A DNA stretch of 14,870 nt. It comes from Candidatus Bathyarchaeota archaeon. Its GTDB lineage: Archaea; Thermoproteota; Bathyarchaeia; Bathyarchaeales; SOJC01. Shown piece after piece: positions 1 through 7,379 of the stretch. Within the stretch, counting starts at the first letter, position 1, and each line of letters starts with the position of its first letter. The translations under genes and the position numbers were made by a program. The notes beneath the pieces are model-generated. The model searched no databases, was not told where the DNA came from, and worked only from the letters and a program-made list of their open reading frames with translations. The stretch spans positions 1 through 14,870 of the forward strand of contig JAGLZJ010000008.1 of the NCBI GenBank assembly GCA_023131555.1, given 5' to 3'.

Positions 1-1165
1 TAGCCTTTGGGTCGATCTGACGGTGTAAAAGTTGCTCAAGGTGTTCAGGGTTGATACGGAGAAGGGCTTCTTCTTTGGTGAGGAATTTCTCCGTCACCAT
101 GTCGCATGATGTCTTAACCAGAGCGGTAGCATTCATCTTCCCATTTCTGGTCTGGAGCAAATAGAACTTTCCTTGTTCGATAGTGAATTCGAAGTCTTGT
201 ACCTCGCGGTAGTGCTGCTCTAGTATGCATCGGATTCTCTCAATTTCTTCGTACTGTTTGGGCATCTCCTTTTTCAACTGAGCTATGGGTTTAGGTGTTC
301 TTATCCCTGCGACTACATCTTCACCTTGGGCATTGACCAAGTATTCTCCGAAGAGAACATTCTCACCAGTTCCAGGATCTCTAGTGAAGCCGACGCCAGT
401 TGCTGAGTCATTACCCATGTTACCGAAAACCATGGTACAGATATTGATTGCAGTACCATTGGCCATTTGGGGGGTGATCCTAAACTCTTTGCGATAGGCG
501 ACAGCACGTTTCCCCATCCATGAACCAAAGACTGCTTCGAGTGCCATTTGAAGTTGTTTCCAGGAGTCTTGAGGAAATTCATGGCCAAACTCCTCTTTGA
601 CGACTTTCTTAAACTCTTTGCAGATTCTGATGAATCCTTCTGTGTCCAGATCCGTGTCAAATTCTATGCCGAGTTGTTTTTTGGTTTTCTCTAGGATTTC
701 ATCGAAATGATTGTCGTTTATCCCGAGTGCAATCTTACTGAAGAGTTGTATGAACCTGCGGTAGGTGTCATAAGCAAAACGGCGGTTTTTTGTTGCTTTT
801 CCAAGTCCCTCTACGACTTGATCATTGAGTCCAAGATTGAGTATGGTGTCCATCATACCGGGCATCGACATGGCTGCTCCAGATCGAACAGACACAAGCA
901 GTGGATTTTCAGCTCTGCCAAAGCCCTTTTGGGTCTTATCCTCAAGATGTTTCATATGATCCACCACTTCAGCCATGAGGTTGTCTGGGAGTTGCCTGTG
1001 GTTAGCATGGTACTGGCGACAGGCATCGATTGTAATGGTAAACCCTGGAGGAACCGGAAGTCCGATCTGGGTCATCTCAGCTAGGTTAGCTCCTTTTCCC
1101 CCGAGAAGTTGTTTATTCTTGCCATCGCCCTCCTCAAAATCAATGACAAACTTCACTTTCTCCAT
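1..1165 (-). CDS. ppdK: Pyruvate, phosphate dikinase, N-terminal part (runs off left edge)
   Basis: Catalyses reversible interconversion of pyruvate, ATP and Pi with PEP, AMP and PPi in the cytosol; in an acetyl-CoA-fixing archaeon it would feed gluconeogenesis. My translation gives 388 uninterrupted codons with no stop before the window edge. It covers the ATP-grasp nucleotide-binding domain (about residues 1-345) and the start of the linker. Family marks: LLGGKGANLAEM (20-31), SVRSGAAMSMPGMMDTI (92-108, with the ATP-contacting Arg), GFTRDPGTGENVLFGE (259-274) and FYLLQTRNGK (334-343, the closing ATP-grasp motif). The phosphohistidine domain and PEP-binding barrel lie outside the window; the family is usually about 870-900 residues. 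The ATG at 1163-1165 is the start because an in-frame TGA sits only two codons upstream (1169-1171). Assignment to PPDK rather than PEP synthase rests on these motifs and is secure. Confidence 0.96.
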   Translation of the reverse strand, partial: MEKVKFVIDFEEGDGKNKQLLGGKGANLAEMTQIGLPVPPGFTITIDACRQYHANHRQLPDNLMAEVVDHMKHLEDKTQKGFGRAENPLLVSVRSGAAMSMPGMMDTILNLGLNDQVVEGLGKATKNRRFAYDTYRRFIQLFSKIALGINDNHFDEILEKTKKQLGIEFDTDLDTEGFIRICKEFKKVVKEEFGHEFPQDSWKQLQMALEAVFGSWMGKRAVAYRKEFRITPQMANGTAINICTMVFGNMGNDSATGVGFTRDPGTGENVLFGEYLVNAQGEDVVAGIRTPKPIAQLKKEMPKQYEEIERIRCILEQHYREVQDFEFTIEQGKFYLLQTRNGKMNATALVKTSCDMVTEKFLTKEEALLRINPEHLEQLLHRQIDPKA

Positions 1166-1420
1166 AATTCACTCATCTCTGGTTTCTATCGCTGCATTAT
1201 GCTTGGTCATAGTTATCTCTCTTTTTTCCGTTTAGATACTTAGGCATGTAGTCAAAATACCAACCTATATTTCTGATGGATTAAAATCGCGAAGGGTCAT
1301 AACATCTGGTTTACAGCATGGAATTTAAACGCGAATCATTTTAGGTACATGCGTGCGCGCAGAAAGGTTAGTTCGTTTCTACCATTGTATGGCAAGTTGC
1401 ATCTTAACTAAATTTGAGTT
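1166..1420. promoter_or_regulatory. Intergenic region with likely ppdK promoter
   Basis: About 255 bases separate the V4R-like gene from ppdK, both on the minus strand. No gene is convincing here. It is AT-rich and should hold the ppdK promoter. The best TATA-like candidate on the minus strand is AGAAATATAGG (about 1264-1275), which would start transcription near 1240 and leave a leader of about 75 bases. A 17-base alternating purine-pyrimidine stretch lies at 1345-1361. The exact promoter position is uncertain. Confidence 0.35.
1169..1210 (-). other. Possible 13-codon leader ORF upstream of ppdK
   Basis: An ATG (1208-1210) opens a 13-codon frame, MTKHNAAIETRDE, ending in TGA (1169-1171), one codon before the ppdK ATG and in the same frame. 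A purine-rich stretch (AGAGAG) sits about 6 bases before its ATG. It could be a leader peptide or a chance frame; nothing in the peptide (no run of one amino acid) indicates attenuation. Its solid value is that its stop excludes an N-terminal extension of PPDK. Confidence 0.2.
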
Positions 1421-1939
1421 TCATTTCTTTCTATGGACAAACTCCATAACACCAGACGCCTTCGATTGACGACGTATGAATTGTCCGCCGAACATGCCTT
1501 CAAGATACCCCTGCAGATATGTGACTGGAAGGATACATGACTCGACTCTTATGTGATCCGTAATGTGAGCGAACTTCCCCCATCCCATGATCTCCATTTC
1601 TCTCAATACTATCGGCCAATTACGTGGGTCGGAAAGATCTAAGTCTTTGAAAAAAGGATTGGTGACTTTTCTTTTAAGGGCTGATGTTCTTGCAGCGTTG
1701 AGGATCTCTTGATTGGTCAGGATATGGAAAAAATCCAGGATCATTGTTGTATCCATGAGCATGACTCGCCCTCCTCCCATTCGATAAGTGAAAGGCAGCC
1801 AGTCGTGCATTCCCAACCGTCTATAGTATTCCAATGCGGTACTCAGAGTTTCTTCCTTGCTGCTCACAAAGCGAGTTTTTTCCAAGAAAGTTAGGTAGCG
1901 GAATAGGTCATCGGTTACTTGGAATGTTACTGTTTTCAA
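1421..1939 (-). CDS. RHH-like N-terminus plus V4R-like domain protein, putative regulator
   Basis: A 172-residue soluble protein of unknown function. Residues 1-42 fit a ribbon-helix-helix fold: beta strand TVTFQV (3-8), then helices over about 9-22 and 27-41. The C-terminal half resembles a degenerate V4R (4-vinyl reductase-like) small-molecule-binding domain: GWGKF (119-123), a proline-valine segment leading into TYLQGYLEGMFGG (140-152), and the terminal SGVMEFVHRKK where V4R proteins often have a Gly...Cys-Glu-Phe-Val ending. The usual metal-binding cysteines of V4R are mostly absent; only Cys135 is visible in this region. A TTG start (1937-1939) is supported by GAGG at 1947-1950, 7 bases upstream. 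It lies 70 bases downstream of the zinc-ribbon gene on the same strand, so it may belong to or autoregulate the metVF transcript. The DNA-binding role is inferred from the predicted fold only. Confidence 0.7.
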   Translation of the reverse strand: MKTVTFQVTDDLFRYLTFLEKTRFVSSKEETLSTALEYYRRLGMHDWLPFTYRMGGGRVMLMDTTMILDFFHILTNQEILNAARTSALKRKVTNPFFKDLDLSDPRNWPIVLREMEIMGWGKFAHITDHIRVESCILPVTYLQGYLEGMFGGQFIRRQSKASGVMEFVHRKK

Positions 1940-2009
1940 CCCTGTGCCTCTCGCGTCGAAAGGGATGTTTGAAATATCAATTAAGCCTTCCTTTCTGGCT
2001 TCGAGTTAT

Positions 2010-2318
2010 TCAACCAGCCTTTTCGGGCGTCTTTCGCGTCAAGATGCATAACCATGCTTTGTTCTGCCAGAATTTAGGCTCCATCTCCTTCTCTAGAAGC
2101 TCCCTTCCTTTCCATAAAATTCCCGTTGAGACAAGCTTCACGGATTTTATCTTCTCTTGTATGTTCATCTCCCATTTAGCTCCACAATTGCTGCAAAGGA
2201 TGTAGTTGAGCCTACGCTCCGGTTCCACATCAACTTCAAGATCTTCAAAACAGCAGAATGGACACCAGGGAAAATACTTCGAAACGTGGGATTTCACTTC
2301 TTGCGGGGTTTTTCCCAT
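2010..2318 (-). CDS. Small zinc-ribbon protein of unknown function
   Basis: A 102-residue soluble protein with a zinc-ribbon signature: Cys19-Pro-Phe-Cys22 (followed by Cys23) and Cys42-Ser-Asn-Cys45-Gly. These form two CxxC knuckles about 19 residues apart, joined by a strand-rich acidic segment. The C-terminal half (EKIKSVKLVSTGILWKGREL onward) is lysine-rich and lacks a recognised motif. I prefer the ATG at 2316-2318 because GAGAGG (2329-2334) lies 10 bases upstream; a GTG at 2334-2336 would add six residues but has a poorer ribosome site. It follows metF closely on the same strand and is probably cotranscribed with it. Whether it acts with MetFV, for example in assembly or regulation, cannot be told from sequence. 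Confidence 0.72.
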   Translation of the reverse strand: MGKTPQEVKSHVSKYFPWCPFCCFEDLEVDVEPERRLNYILCSNCGAKWEMNIQEKIKSVKLVSTGILWKGRELLEKEMEPKFWQNKAWLCILTRKTPEKAG

Positions 2319-2357
2319 CGGAACCAATCCTCTCACAGACCTGTTGAATTGATGATT

Positions 2358-3293
2358 CTATCCCTTAGATGTCCGGAATCCTGCTCTTTCAATGATTTTC
2401 GGAACAATCCATTCGAATCCAATTGCCATGGTGTGTATTCCTGCAACTTTCGTGCTTTTTCTGATTCCCTTAAGCAGTTCTCCGAAGATCTCAGTGTTCG
2501 CCTCATATACCGGTTCCTTACCCCCTGCCTTCTTTGCCTTCCGAAGAACGTCTTGAATCTCCTTGGGGACCTTTATGCCTGGGACGAATTTCACCATCCA
2601 TTCCATCATTCCTATGGATTTGAAGGGGGCGACTCCGATCAAGATCGGCGTCTTTATAGAATATGTCTCAATGGCCTCCATGAAGTTCTCTGCCTGTTCG
2701 ACACTATATACACACTGGGTTTGAATGAAGTCTGCTCCAAGCTTCACTTTTCTTTCAATCTTTAGGATTTCTGGCTCTAGTGGGTTGGCGTTCGGGGCTG
2801 CTGCAATGCCGATGTTGAATTTTGGGGGTTCCTCAATCTTGTTGTTGTTTAGATCGAGACCTTCATCAACCATCTTCTTGAGCATGTAAACGAAACCTGC
2901 AGAATCAAGGTCAAACACAGGTTTAGCTTGGGGTGTATCTCCTACCGTTGTATGGTCTCCTGTTAGGGCAAGAATGTTCTTAATTCCCAAAGCACCTGCA
3001 GCAAGCACATCCGATATAAGCGCCAATCGGTTTCGATCTCGAGTAGTCATCTGATATACTGCTTCCACTCCTGCTTCTCTCTGAATAAGATAGGAAGGCA
3101 CGAGGGCGTTCATGTATCCGAAGGCAGTGGGATTGTCTGTAATGTTAACCGCTACCACGTGATCCTTCAGCGTCCTTGCTCCTTCAATAACTTCTTCAAG
3201 GTTAGTGGTTTTGACTGGTTCAAGTTCTCCTGTAAACACGAATCTGCCTTGGTTGATCTGTTTCATCAGTTCTCCATAGGCTTCGCTACTCAT
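2358..3293 (-). CDS. metF: Methylenetetrahydrofolate reductase, short MetF type
   Basis: A flavin-dependent TIM-barrel reductase that converts the methylene-pterin one-carbon unit to the methyl level, the last step of the Wood-Ljungdahl methyl branch. At 311 residues it is the short form with no C-terminal regulatory domain. Visible family marks are the early FTGELEP strand with the conserved Glu (residue 23), VNITDNP (about 49-55), ILALTGDH (about 107-114), and FIQTQCVYS on a late barrel strand. The chosen ATG (3291-3293) overlaps the metV stop by 8 bases, indicating translational coupling, and AGGA sits about 10 bases upstream; an ATG at 3311 would add six residues without a clear ribosome site. 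The neighbour MetV is its usual partner. Whether the substrate is a tetrahydrofolate or a tetrahydromethanopterin derivative cannot be read from the sequence. MetF homologues have been proposed to replace the archaeal Mer enzyme in Bathyarchaeia. Confidence 0.94.
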   Translation of the reverse strand: MSSEAYGELMKQINQGRFVFTGELEPVKTTNLEEVIEGARTLKDHVVAVNITDNPTAFGYMNALVPSYLIQREAGVEAVYQMTTRDRNRLALISDVLAAGALGIKNILALTGDHTTVGDTPQAKPVFDLDSAGFVYMLKKMVDEGLDLNNNKIEEPPKFNIGIAAAPNANPLEPEILKIERKVKLGADFIQTQCVYSVEQAENFMEAIETYSIKTPILIGVAPFKSIGMMEWMVKFVPGIKVPKEIQDVLRKAKKAGGKEPVYEANTEIFGELLKGIRKSTKVAGIHTMAIGFEWIVPKIIERAGFRTSKG

Positions 3294-3975
3294 TGGAGCT
3301 CTTTCCTTCATCGCTATCGATGCTTGCTTCTCTAGGGTGTTCCGAAACTCTGTAGTCTCTTGGAGCTCTGAACTTTGTGAACAGGTCTAAGCGACCCCTC
3401 TCTTTCAAGCGATTGTAGATCAGAATCCAGGCGCAGTCGTTTTTCCATCCGCCGACTTCACATTTACCTTCCGTTTGACCTCCACAGGGTCCATTTAGCA
3501 GGCTTTTTGCGCATCGGGTTATTGGACATATGCCGCCAGTCTCGAAGAGTAAGCAGTCGCCACATGCGCTGCACATTTCATAGAATTTGTCTGATTTCGT
3601 GTCGTGCATCCCTAGAAACTTCGTGTCAGTTCCTGGGATGACTGGAGTCGATTCACAAATCTCTGCTAGAGTCTGAACTCCAACTCCGCAGCCAAGACAG
3701 AGAATGCCATCGTAGTCTTCCATCCATGGTTTTAACGCAGTCGCAGAGATCTGTCGGTCGCATTGACGAAGGATCGATATTGCCTTTATTGCAGTAGGCT
3801 CTTCTCCCTTCATCTTTTTCTCCATTTCAAGAAGAGACTTCAGGATCTTCGCCTGCCTTTCTCCTCCAACTTGGACGACGGAAGCGCATCCGTCACATCC
3901 AACGATTAGAAGCTTCTTGAAGTCCTTCGTCATCTCAAGGATTTTGCTCAAGTGCTTCTGCTTAACAATTATCAA
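3286..3975 (-). CDS. metV: MetV, iron-sulfur/zinc partner of MetF (MTHFR C-terminal domain family)
   Basis: A cysteine-rich protein that in acetogens binds MetF and carries its Fe-S and zinc sites, passing electrons to the flavin. Starting at the TTG at 3973-3975 it is 229 residues. The N-terminal domain has IVGCDGCASV (Cys27, Cys30), LRQCDRQ (Cys72) and LCLGCGVGVQ (Cys93, Cys96). The C-terminal domain shows the family signature CSACGDC (135-141), GGICPITRCAK, NGPCGGQ and two further cysteines (172, 181). A longer frame opens at a TTG at 4039-4041, but its first 22 residues do not resemble the family. They also overlap a TATA-like element at 4021-4029, so initiation at 3975 is more likely; the protein then begins with a family-like 'IIVKQKHLSKILEM' segment. 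It overlaps metF by 8 bases and is transcribed first. Confidence 0.9.
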   Translation of the reverse strand: MIIVKQKHLSKILEMTKDFKKLLIVGCDGCASVVQVGGERQAKILKSLLEMEKKMKGEEPTAIKAISILRQCDRQISATALKPWMEDYDGILCLGCGVGVQTLAEICESTPVIPGTDTKFLGMHDTKSDKFYEMCSACGDCLLFETGGICPITRCAKSLLNGPCGGQTEGKCEVGGWKNDCAWILIYNRLKERGRLDLFTKFRAPRDYRVSEHPREASIDSDEGKSSNE

Positions 3976-4020
3976 ACAAGACCCACTGCCTGAAGAAAGG
4001 CAGAGAAAGCTGGATCTTCG

Positions 4021-4034
4021 ATATAAGAATTCCT
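4021..4034 (-). promoter_or_regulatory. TATA/BRE-like promoter element of metVF
   Basis: On the minus strand the sequence AGGAATTCTTATAT fits an archaeal BRE followed by a TATA box (TTCTTATAT = plus-strand 4021-4029). With usual spacing, transcription would begin near 3999, giving a leader of about 24 bases to the metV TTG at 3975. This is a motif match only. Confidence 0.5.
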
Positions 4035-4070
4035 CTGACAAGATTTGGAGGACGACTTCTCCTTGTGTAC

Positions 4071-4084
4071 GGAAATTTAATATT
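4071..4084 (+). promoter_or_regulatory. TATA/BRE-like promoter element of the redox gene cluster
   Basis: GGAAATTTAATATT matches the purine-rich BRE plus AT-rich TATA pattern of archaeal promoters. Transcription would start near 4105, about 30 bases before the ATG at 4138. The two opposing TATA-like elements are only about 45 bases apart, forming a compact divergent promoter in which both directions could share one regulator. Confidence 0.5.
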
Positions 4085-4137
4085 GCTGTTGACTTCCTTT
4101 ATGACTTCTTCCCCCAAAGGAAAATCAAACAGGTTAG

Positions 4138-6267
4138 ATGGAGGATTCTAAAACGTCTGTCTTGCAGGAGCAAGAGAAGCATCCACCGTGTCGTAGAGCT
4201 TGCCCGGCGCACGTGAATGTTCAGGCTTACATAGGTCTTGTAGCTCAAGGAAGATTTGAAGAGGCGCTTGAGGTCATAAGAAGATCGATTCCATTTCCAT
4301 CTGTATGCGGTAGGGTCTGTTTCAGTCCGTGTGAAGACGCTTGCACCAGAAGAGACATCGACGGATCCGTCGGGATTCGCATTTTGAAGAGGCTTGTCGC
4401 AGACAAGGAATTCGAGACTGAGACTCGCGCGAAAGCGAAGCCCGTCCCTAAATCCCGCAACGAGAAGATAGCGGTGATTGGCTCAGGACCCGCCGGACTC
4501 ACCGCAGCCTATGAGTTAGCGAAAACTGGCTACCCTGTCACTGTATTCGAGACTGCAGCTGAGCCCGGAGGCTGTTTAAGGTATCACATCCCAGAATATA
4601 GACTGCCTGAAACTGTGCTTCGATTAGAGATAGAGTACATCAAGGAGACTGGAGTCGAGATCAAGACACAGATCACGGTCGGAAAAGATATCTCCTTTGA
4701 GAATTTGAAGACAAGCTACGCTGCAGTTTTCTTAGCCACCGGCGCTCACCGGTGTATCAACCTGAACCTGGAAGGAGAGCAACTGAATGGAGTCCTTCAC
4801 GCCACCACCTTTCTTGAAAAAATGCGTCAGGGTGAACCTACTGACCTTGGGGAAAGTGTGGCAATCATCGGCGGCGGAAACGTTGCAGTTGACGCAGCAC
4901 GCACAGCCCGAAGACTCGAATCTGGGTCAAAACGAGTAACCGTTGTCTACCGAAGATCGGAGAAGGAGATGCCAGCCCACCGGAAAGAAGTCGAAGACGC
5001 TAGGTATGAAGGTGTAACTTTCCACTTCCTTGCCGCCCCCACAAGAATCCTCGGAAAAAAAGGACGTGTCATCGGATTGGAATGCATTAAAACCTCCTTG
5101 GGACCACCAGACCAAAGCGGTCGTCGACGCCCAGTTCCCATCGAAGATTCAGAATTCGTGCTTCCCGCCGACTCCATCTTGACAGCAATAGGTGAAATCC
5201 CTGAAACCTCGTTTCTCCCCAAGGATATCGAGGTTGCTAAGGGAAACAGAGTTGTCGTCGACGAGGTGACTCTGCAGACCAACATCCCAAATGTCTTCGC
5301 AGGAGGCGACGCTATCACAGGGCCCGCTTCAGTGATTGAAGCCATTGCTGCTGGTAAAAAAGCCGCGATCTCCATAGATAGGTACATCCGAGGAGTTGAC
5401 CTCAAGACTGATAGGGAAAGAGAGGTCCCTGAAACAACGTGGCTTTCAGAAGACACGCAGATTGACACTAAACCGTCGCAGATAATGCCCTGCCTTGAGA
5501 GGGAGCAACGTATTAGTGGATTTCAAGAAGTTGAGTTAGGGCTGCCTGTCGTAGCCGGATTAATCGAAGCTCGCAGGTGCCTGTTCTGCGGTCCCTGTAC
5601 CGAATGTCTTGAACCGGAAGACTACTGTGAGGCAGATGAACCAATCATAGATGAAGACAGATGCATCGCATGCGCCAACTGCCAGAAGATCTGCGAATAC
5701 GGCGCGATAAAAGTGGAGAAATCAAGAGCGAAAGTTGACTCCACTCTCTGTAAAGGATGTGGCACGTGCCTTGTGGAATGTCCAGCAGACGCGATTTCGA
5801 TGAAGCGCCTCTCAGACGAGAAGATTCTCTCGAAAATCCAAGAAGCTGCGACTGAAGCAGGAAAATCTGAAACCCCCCAAATCGTTGCATTTCTCTGCAA
5901 ATGGTCATACAGCCCCAAAGTTGAGCTGAAGTGGCCCAAGAATGTACATGTAATTCAAGTGAAATGTAGCGGAAGAGTTGACCCTCTTCATGTTCTGGAA
6001 GCTCTAAACTGCGGTGCCGACGGAGTACTCGTCGTTAGCTGCCCTCCAAAGGACTGCCATTTTGTCTCTGGCGGAGACGCGGCTCACAGACGATTAAGAA
6101 ACCTGAAAAAACTGATCAAAGTTGTCGGAATCCCTCCACAGCGAATACAGATCCAAGAGTCTACTGTAGGAGAAGAACAACGAATAATTCAGTGCATGAA
6201 CCGATTCACAGGAGCTCTCAAACAAGGTCAATTCACTTCTACTATGGTCAAGGCTCGGACACCCTGA
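4138..6267 (+). CDS. NfnB/GltD-like FAD oxidoreductase fused to ferredoxin and MvhD-like domains
   Basis: A 709-residue multi-domain redox protein, probably cytosolic. In order: an N-terminal Fe-S helical domain of the GltD/NfnB kind (Cys18, Cys22, then Cys57, 61, 65, 69 spaced CxxxCxxxCxxxC); an FAD site (IGSGPAGLTAAYELA, 114-128); a second dinucleotide site for NAD(P)H (IIGGGNVAVDAART, 244-257) with the following basic YRRSEKEMPAHRKE; and the FAD-closing segment VFAGGDAITGP (386-396). Next come a cysteine-rich linker (CLFCGPCTEC, 481-490), two ferredoxin motifs (Cys509/512/515/519 and Cys538/541/544/548), and a C-terminal MvhD/FlpD-like domain (about 580-695) with CSGRVDP (610-616) and SCPPKDCHF (634-642). 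The MvhD domain has a single cysteine in its first motif (FLCKWSY), where relatives often have CxWC. The likely role is passing electrons between NAD(P)H, flavin and ferredoxin, with MvhD docking to a partner. Bifurcation is an inference. Confidence 0.9.
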   Translation: MEDSKTSVLQEQEKHPPCRRACPAHVNVQAYIGLVAQGRFEEALEVIRRSIPFPSVCGRVCFSPCEDACTRRDIDGSVGIRILKRLVADKEFETETRAKAKPVPKSRNEKIAVIGSGPAGLTAAYELAKTGYPVTVFETAAEPGGCLRYHIPEYRLPETVLRLEIEYIKETGVEIKTQITVGKDISFENLKTSYAAVFLATGAHRCINLNLEGEQLNGVLHATTFLEKMRQGEPTDLGESVAIIGGGNVAVDAARTARRLESGSKRVTVVYRRSEKEMPAHRKEVEDARYEGVTFHFLAAPTRILGKKGRVIGLECIKTSLGPPDQSGRRRPVPIEDSEFVLPADSILTAIGEIPETSFLPKDIEVAKGNRVVVDEVTLQTNIPNVFAGGDAITGPASVIEAIAAGKKAAISIDRYIRGVDLKTDREREVPETTWLSEDTQIDTKPSQIMPCLEREQRISGFQEVELGLPVVAGLIEARRCLFCGPCTECLEPEDYCEADEPIIDEDRCIACANCQKICEYGAIKVEKSRAKVDSTLCKGCGTCLVECPADAISMKRLSDEKILSKIQEAATEAGKSETPQIVAFLCKWSYSPKVELKWPKNVHVIQVKCSGRVDPLHVLEALNCGADGVLVVSCPPKDCHFVSGGDAAHRRLRNLKKLIKVVGIPPQRIQIQESTVGEEQRIIQCMNRFTGALKQGQFTSTMVKARTP

Positions 6268-6317
6268 AGCGCTCCCGAGAAACTTATGTAGTGCAGTGCT
6301 AAGAACATACTGTTTTG

Positions 6318-7367
6318 ATGAGTCTCATGAACAAGCGCAAATTAGGTTTCGACGAGACTTTAGGAAAGAACGTAGTTTCAGCCAATCGCTGCGTAGGATG
6401 TGCAACGTGCGTTGTTGTGTGCCCATTCAGCTGCCTGAACTATGAAGATGGTCAGCCTAGACTCGTGAAGGACTGCGAAGAATGTGGCATTTGCCCACGA
6501 GTATGTCCTAAATTCAACTGGTCTTGGTCCGAAGCTGAGGAATTCGTTTTCGGAAGAAGAAGAAGAGCTGACGAAGATTTTGGCATTAGCCGAAAGCTGA
6601 TACTGGCTCAAGCCTCCGACGAGGAAATAAGGAAAAAGGGTCAAGATGGCGGATTTGTGACAGCTCTTCTCATCCACTCCCACAATGAGGGAATCATAGA
6701 AGGCGCGGCTCTGGCAGGACATACGGAGGGGAAACCGTTCTATCCTTCCCCACTACTAGCAACGACTTCGCAGCAGATTCTGAGAAGTTCTGGAACCCGC
6801 TACACCTATTCCCCAAACATGCTTGCGCTAAAAGAAGCTGTCACAGAGAAGAAGAGCTTAGCTTTTGTGGGCACACCCTGCCAGGTACACGCGGTTCGAA
6901 AAATCCAGATGTTTCCTCTGAAGAAGTACGCTGCTCCGCTGCAATTTACAGTAGGGTTGATGTGTACTGAAAGCTTCACATACAAAGGATTGTTCGAAGA
7001 AGAGTTGGGGCGAAACCTGAACGTCAAACTCAATGATATCAGGAAAATGAACATCAAAGGAAAAATCTTGATCCACCTGAAATCAGGAGTAACCGAAGAG
7101 ATCTCATTATCTGACGTAAAGAAGTATGTTCGTCCGAGCTGCCATAATTGTAGCGATTTCAGTGCAGAGCTAGCTGACATATCAGCCGGTGGTTTAGGTC
7201 TGAACGGATGGACGTTCGTTGTTGTCAGAACCGAAAAAGGAGAAGAGATCTTCAATAGCGCTCTGGACGCGGAGGCACTAGTAATAAGACAGGTTGAGGA
7301 GGAACCTTTCGCCTTGAAACTCCTCTCAAAGCTAACTAAAAGGAAACTGAAGAACGCTCCGCGATGA
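6318..7367 (+). CDS. FrhB-like coenzyme F420 dehydrogenase beta-subunit homologue
   Basis: A 349-residue iron-sulfur flavoprotein of the FrhB/FdhB/FpoF family, whose members use FAD to move electrons between F420H2 and Fe-S clusters; some relatives serve other acceptors. An N-terminal dicluster ferredoxin region has Cys25/28/31/35 and Cys53/56/59/63. The flavin/F420 domain follows, with KGQDGGFVTALL (107-118), FVGTPCQVHAVRK (183-195, the family's hallmark), LMCTESF (214-220) and SCHNCSDFSAELADISAGG (274-292). It starts 50 bases after the fusion gene. The ATG at 6318 is preferred over a TTG three bases earlier; no strong ribosome site is seen. A TATA-like GAAACTTATGTA (about 6280-6291) would place transcription near 6311, so a near-leaderless message from its own promoter is possible. 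Its likely job here is F420-linked electron input to the module. F420 specificity is not proven. Confidence 0.88.
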   Translation: MSLMNKRKLGFDETLGKNVVSANRCVGCATCVVVCPFSCLNYEDGQPRLVKDCEECGICPRVCPKFNWSWSEAEEFVFGRRRRADEDFGISRKLILAQASDEEIRKKGQDGGFVTALLIHSHNEGIIEGAALAGHTEGKPFYPSPLLATTSQQILRSSGTRYTYSPNMLALKEAVTEKKSLAFVGTPCQVHAVRKIQMFPLKKYAAPLQFTVGLMCTESFTYKGLFEEELGRNLNVKLNDIRKMNIKGKILIHLKSGVTEEISLSDVKKYVRPSCHNCSDFSAELADISAGGLGLNGWTFVVVRTEKGEEIFNSALDAEALVIRQVEEEPFALKLLSKLTKRKLKNAPR

Positions 7368-7379
7368 ATAGCGCAACTT

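Noticed and set aside
313..660. A 115-codon open frame on the minus strand within ppdK
   Set aside because: It is out of frame with ppdK, whose reading frame is continuous across the whole stretch with clear family motifs.
1345..1361. Alternating purine-pyrimidine stretch with the palindrome TGCGCGCA as an operator
   Set aside because: Short and unpaired with any other copy in the window; not enough to call a regulatory site.
1976..2009. Short AAGCC...GGCTT inverted repeat as a terminator after the zinc-ribbon gene
   Set aside because: The stem is only 5 bp with no T-run after it on the minus strand.
2157..2765. A 202-codon open frame on the plus strand opposite metF and the zinc-ribbon gene
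   Set aside because: It lies antisense to well-supported genes and the translation shows no recognisable domain; metF is secure.
4947..5468. A 173-codon minus-strand open frame inside the flavoprotein fusion gene
   Set aside because: Antisense to a protein with intact FAD and NAD(P)H motifs; no domain in the shadow.
4138..6267. Reading the fusion gene as HdrA or as a glutamate synthase small subunit
   Set aside because: It has the GltD/NfnB N-terminal cysteine domain and paired dinucleotide sites rather than the HdrA layout, and no glutamate synthase large subunit is adjacent; the ferredoxin and MvhD-like parts point to another role.
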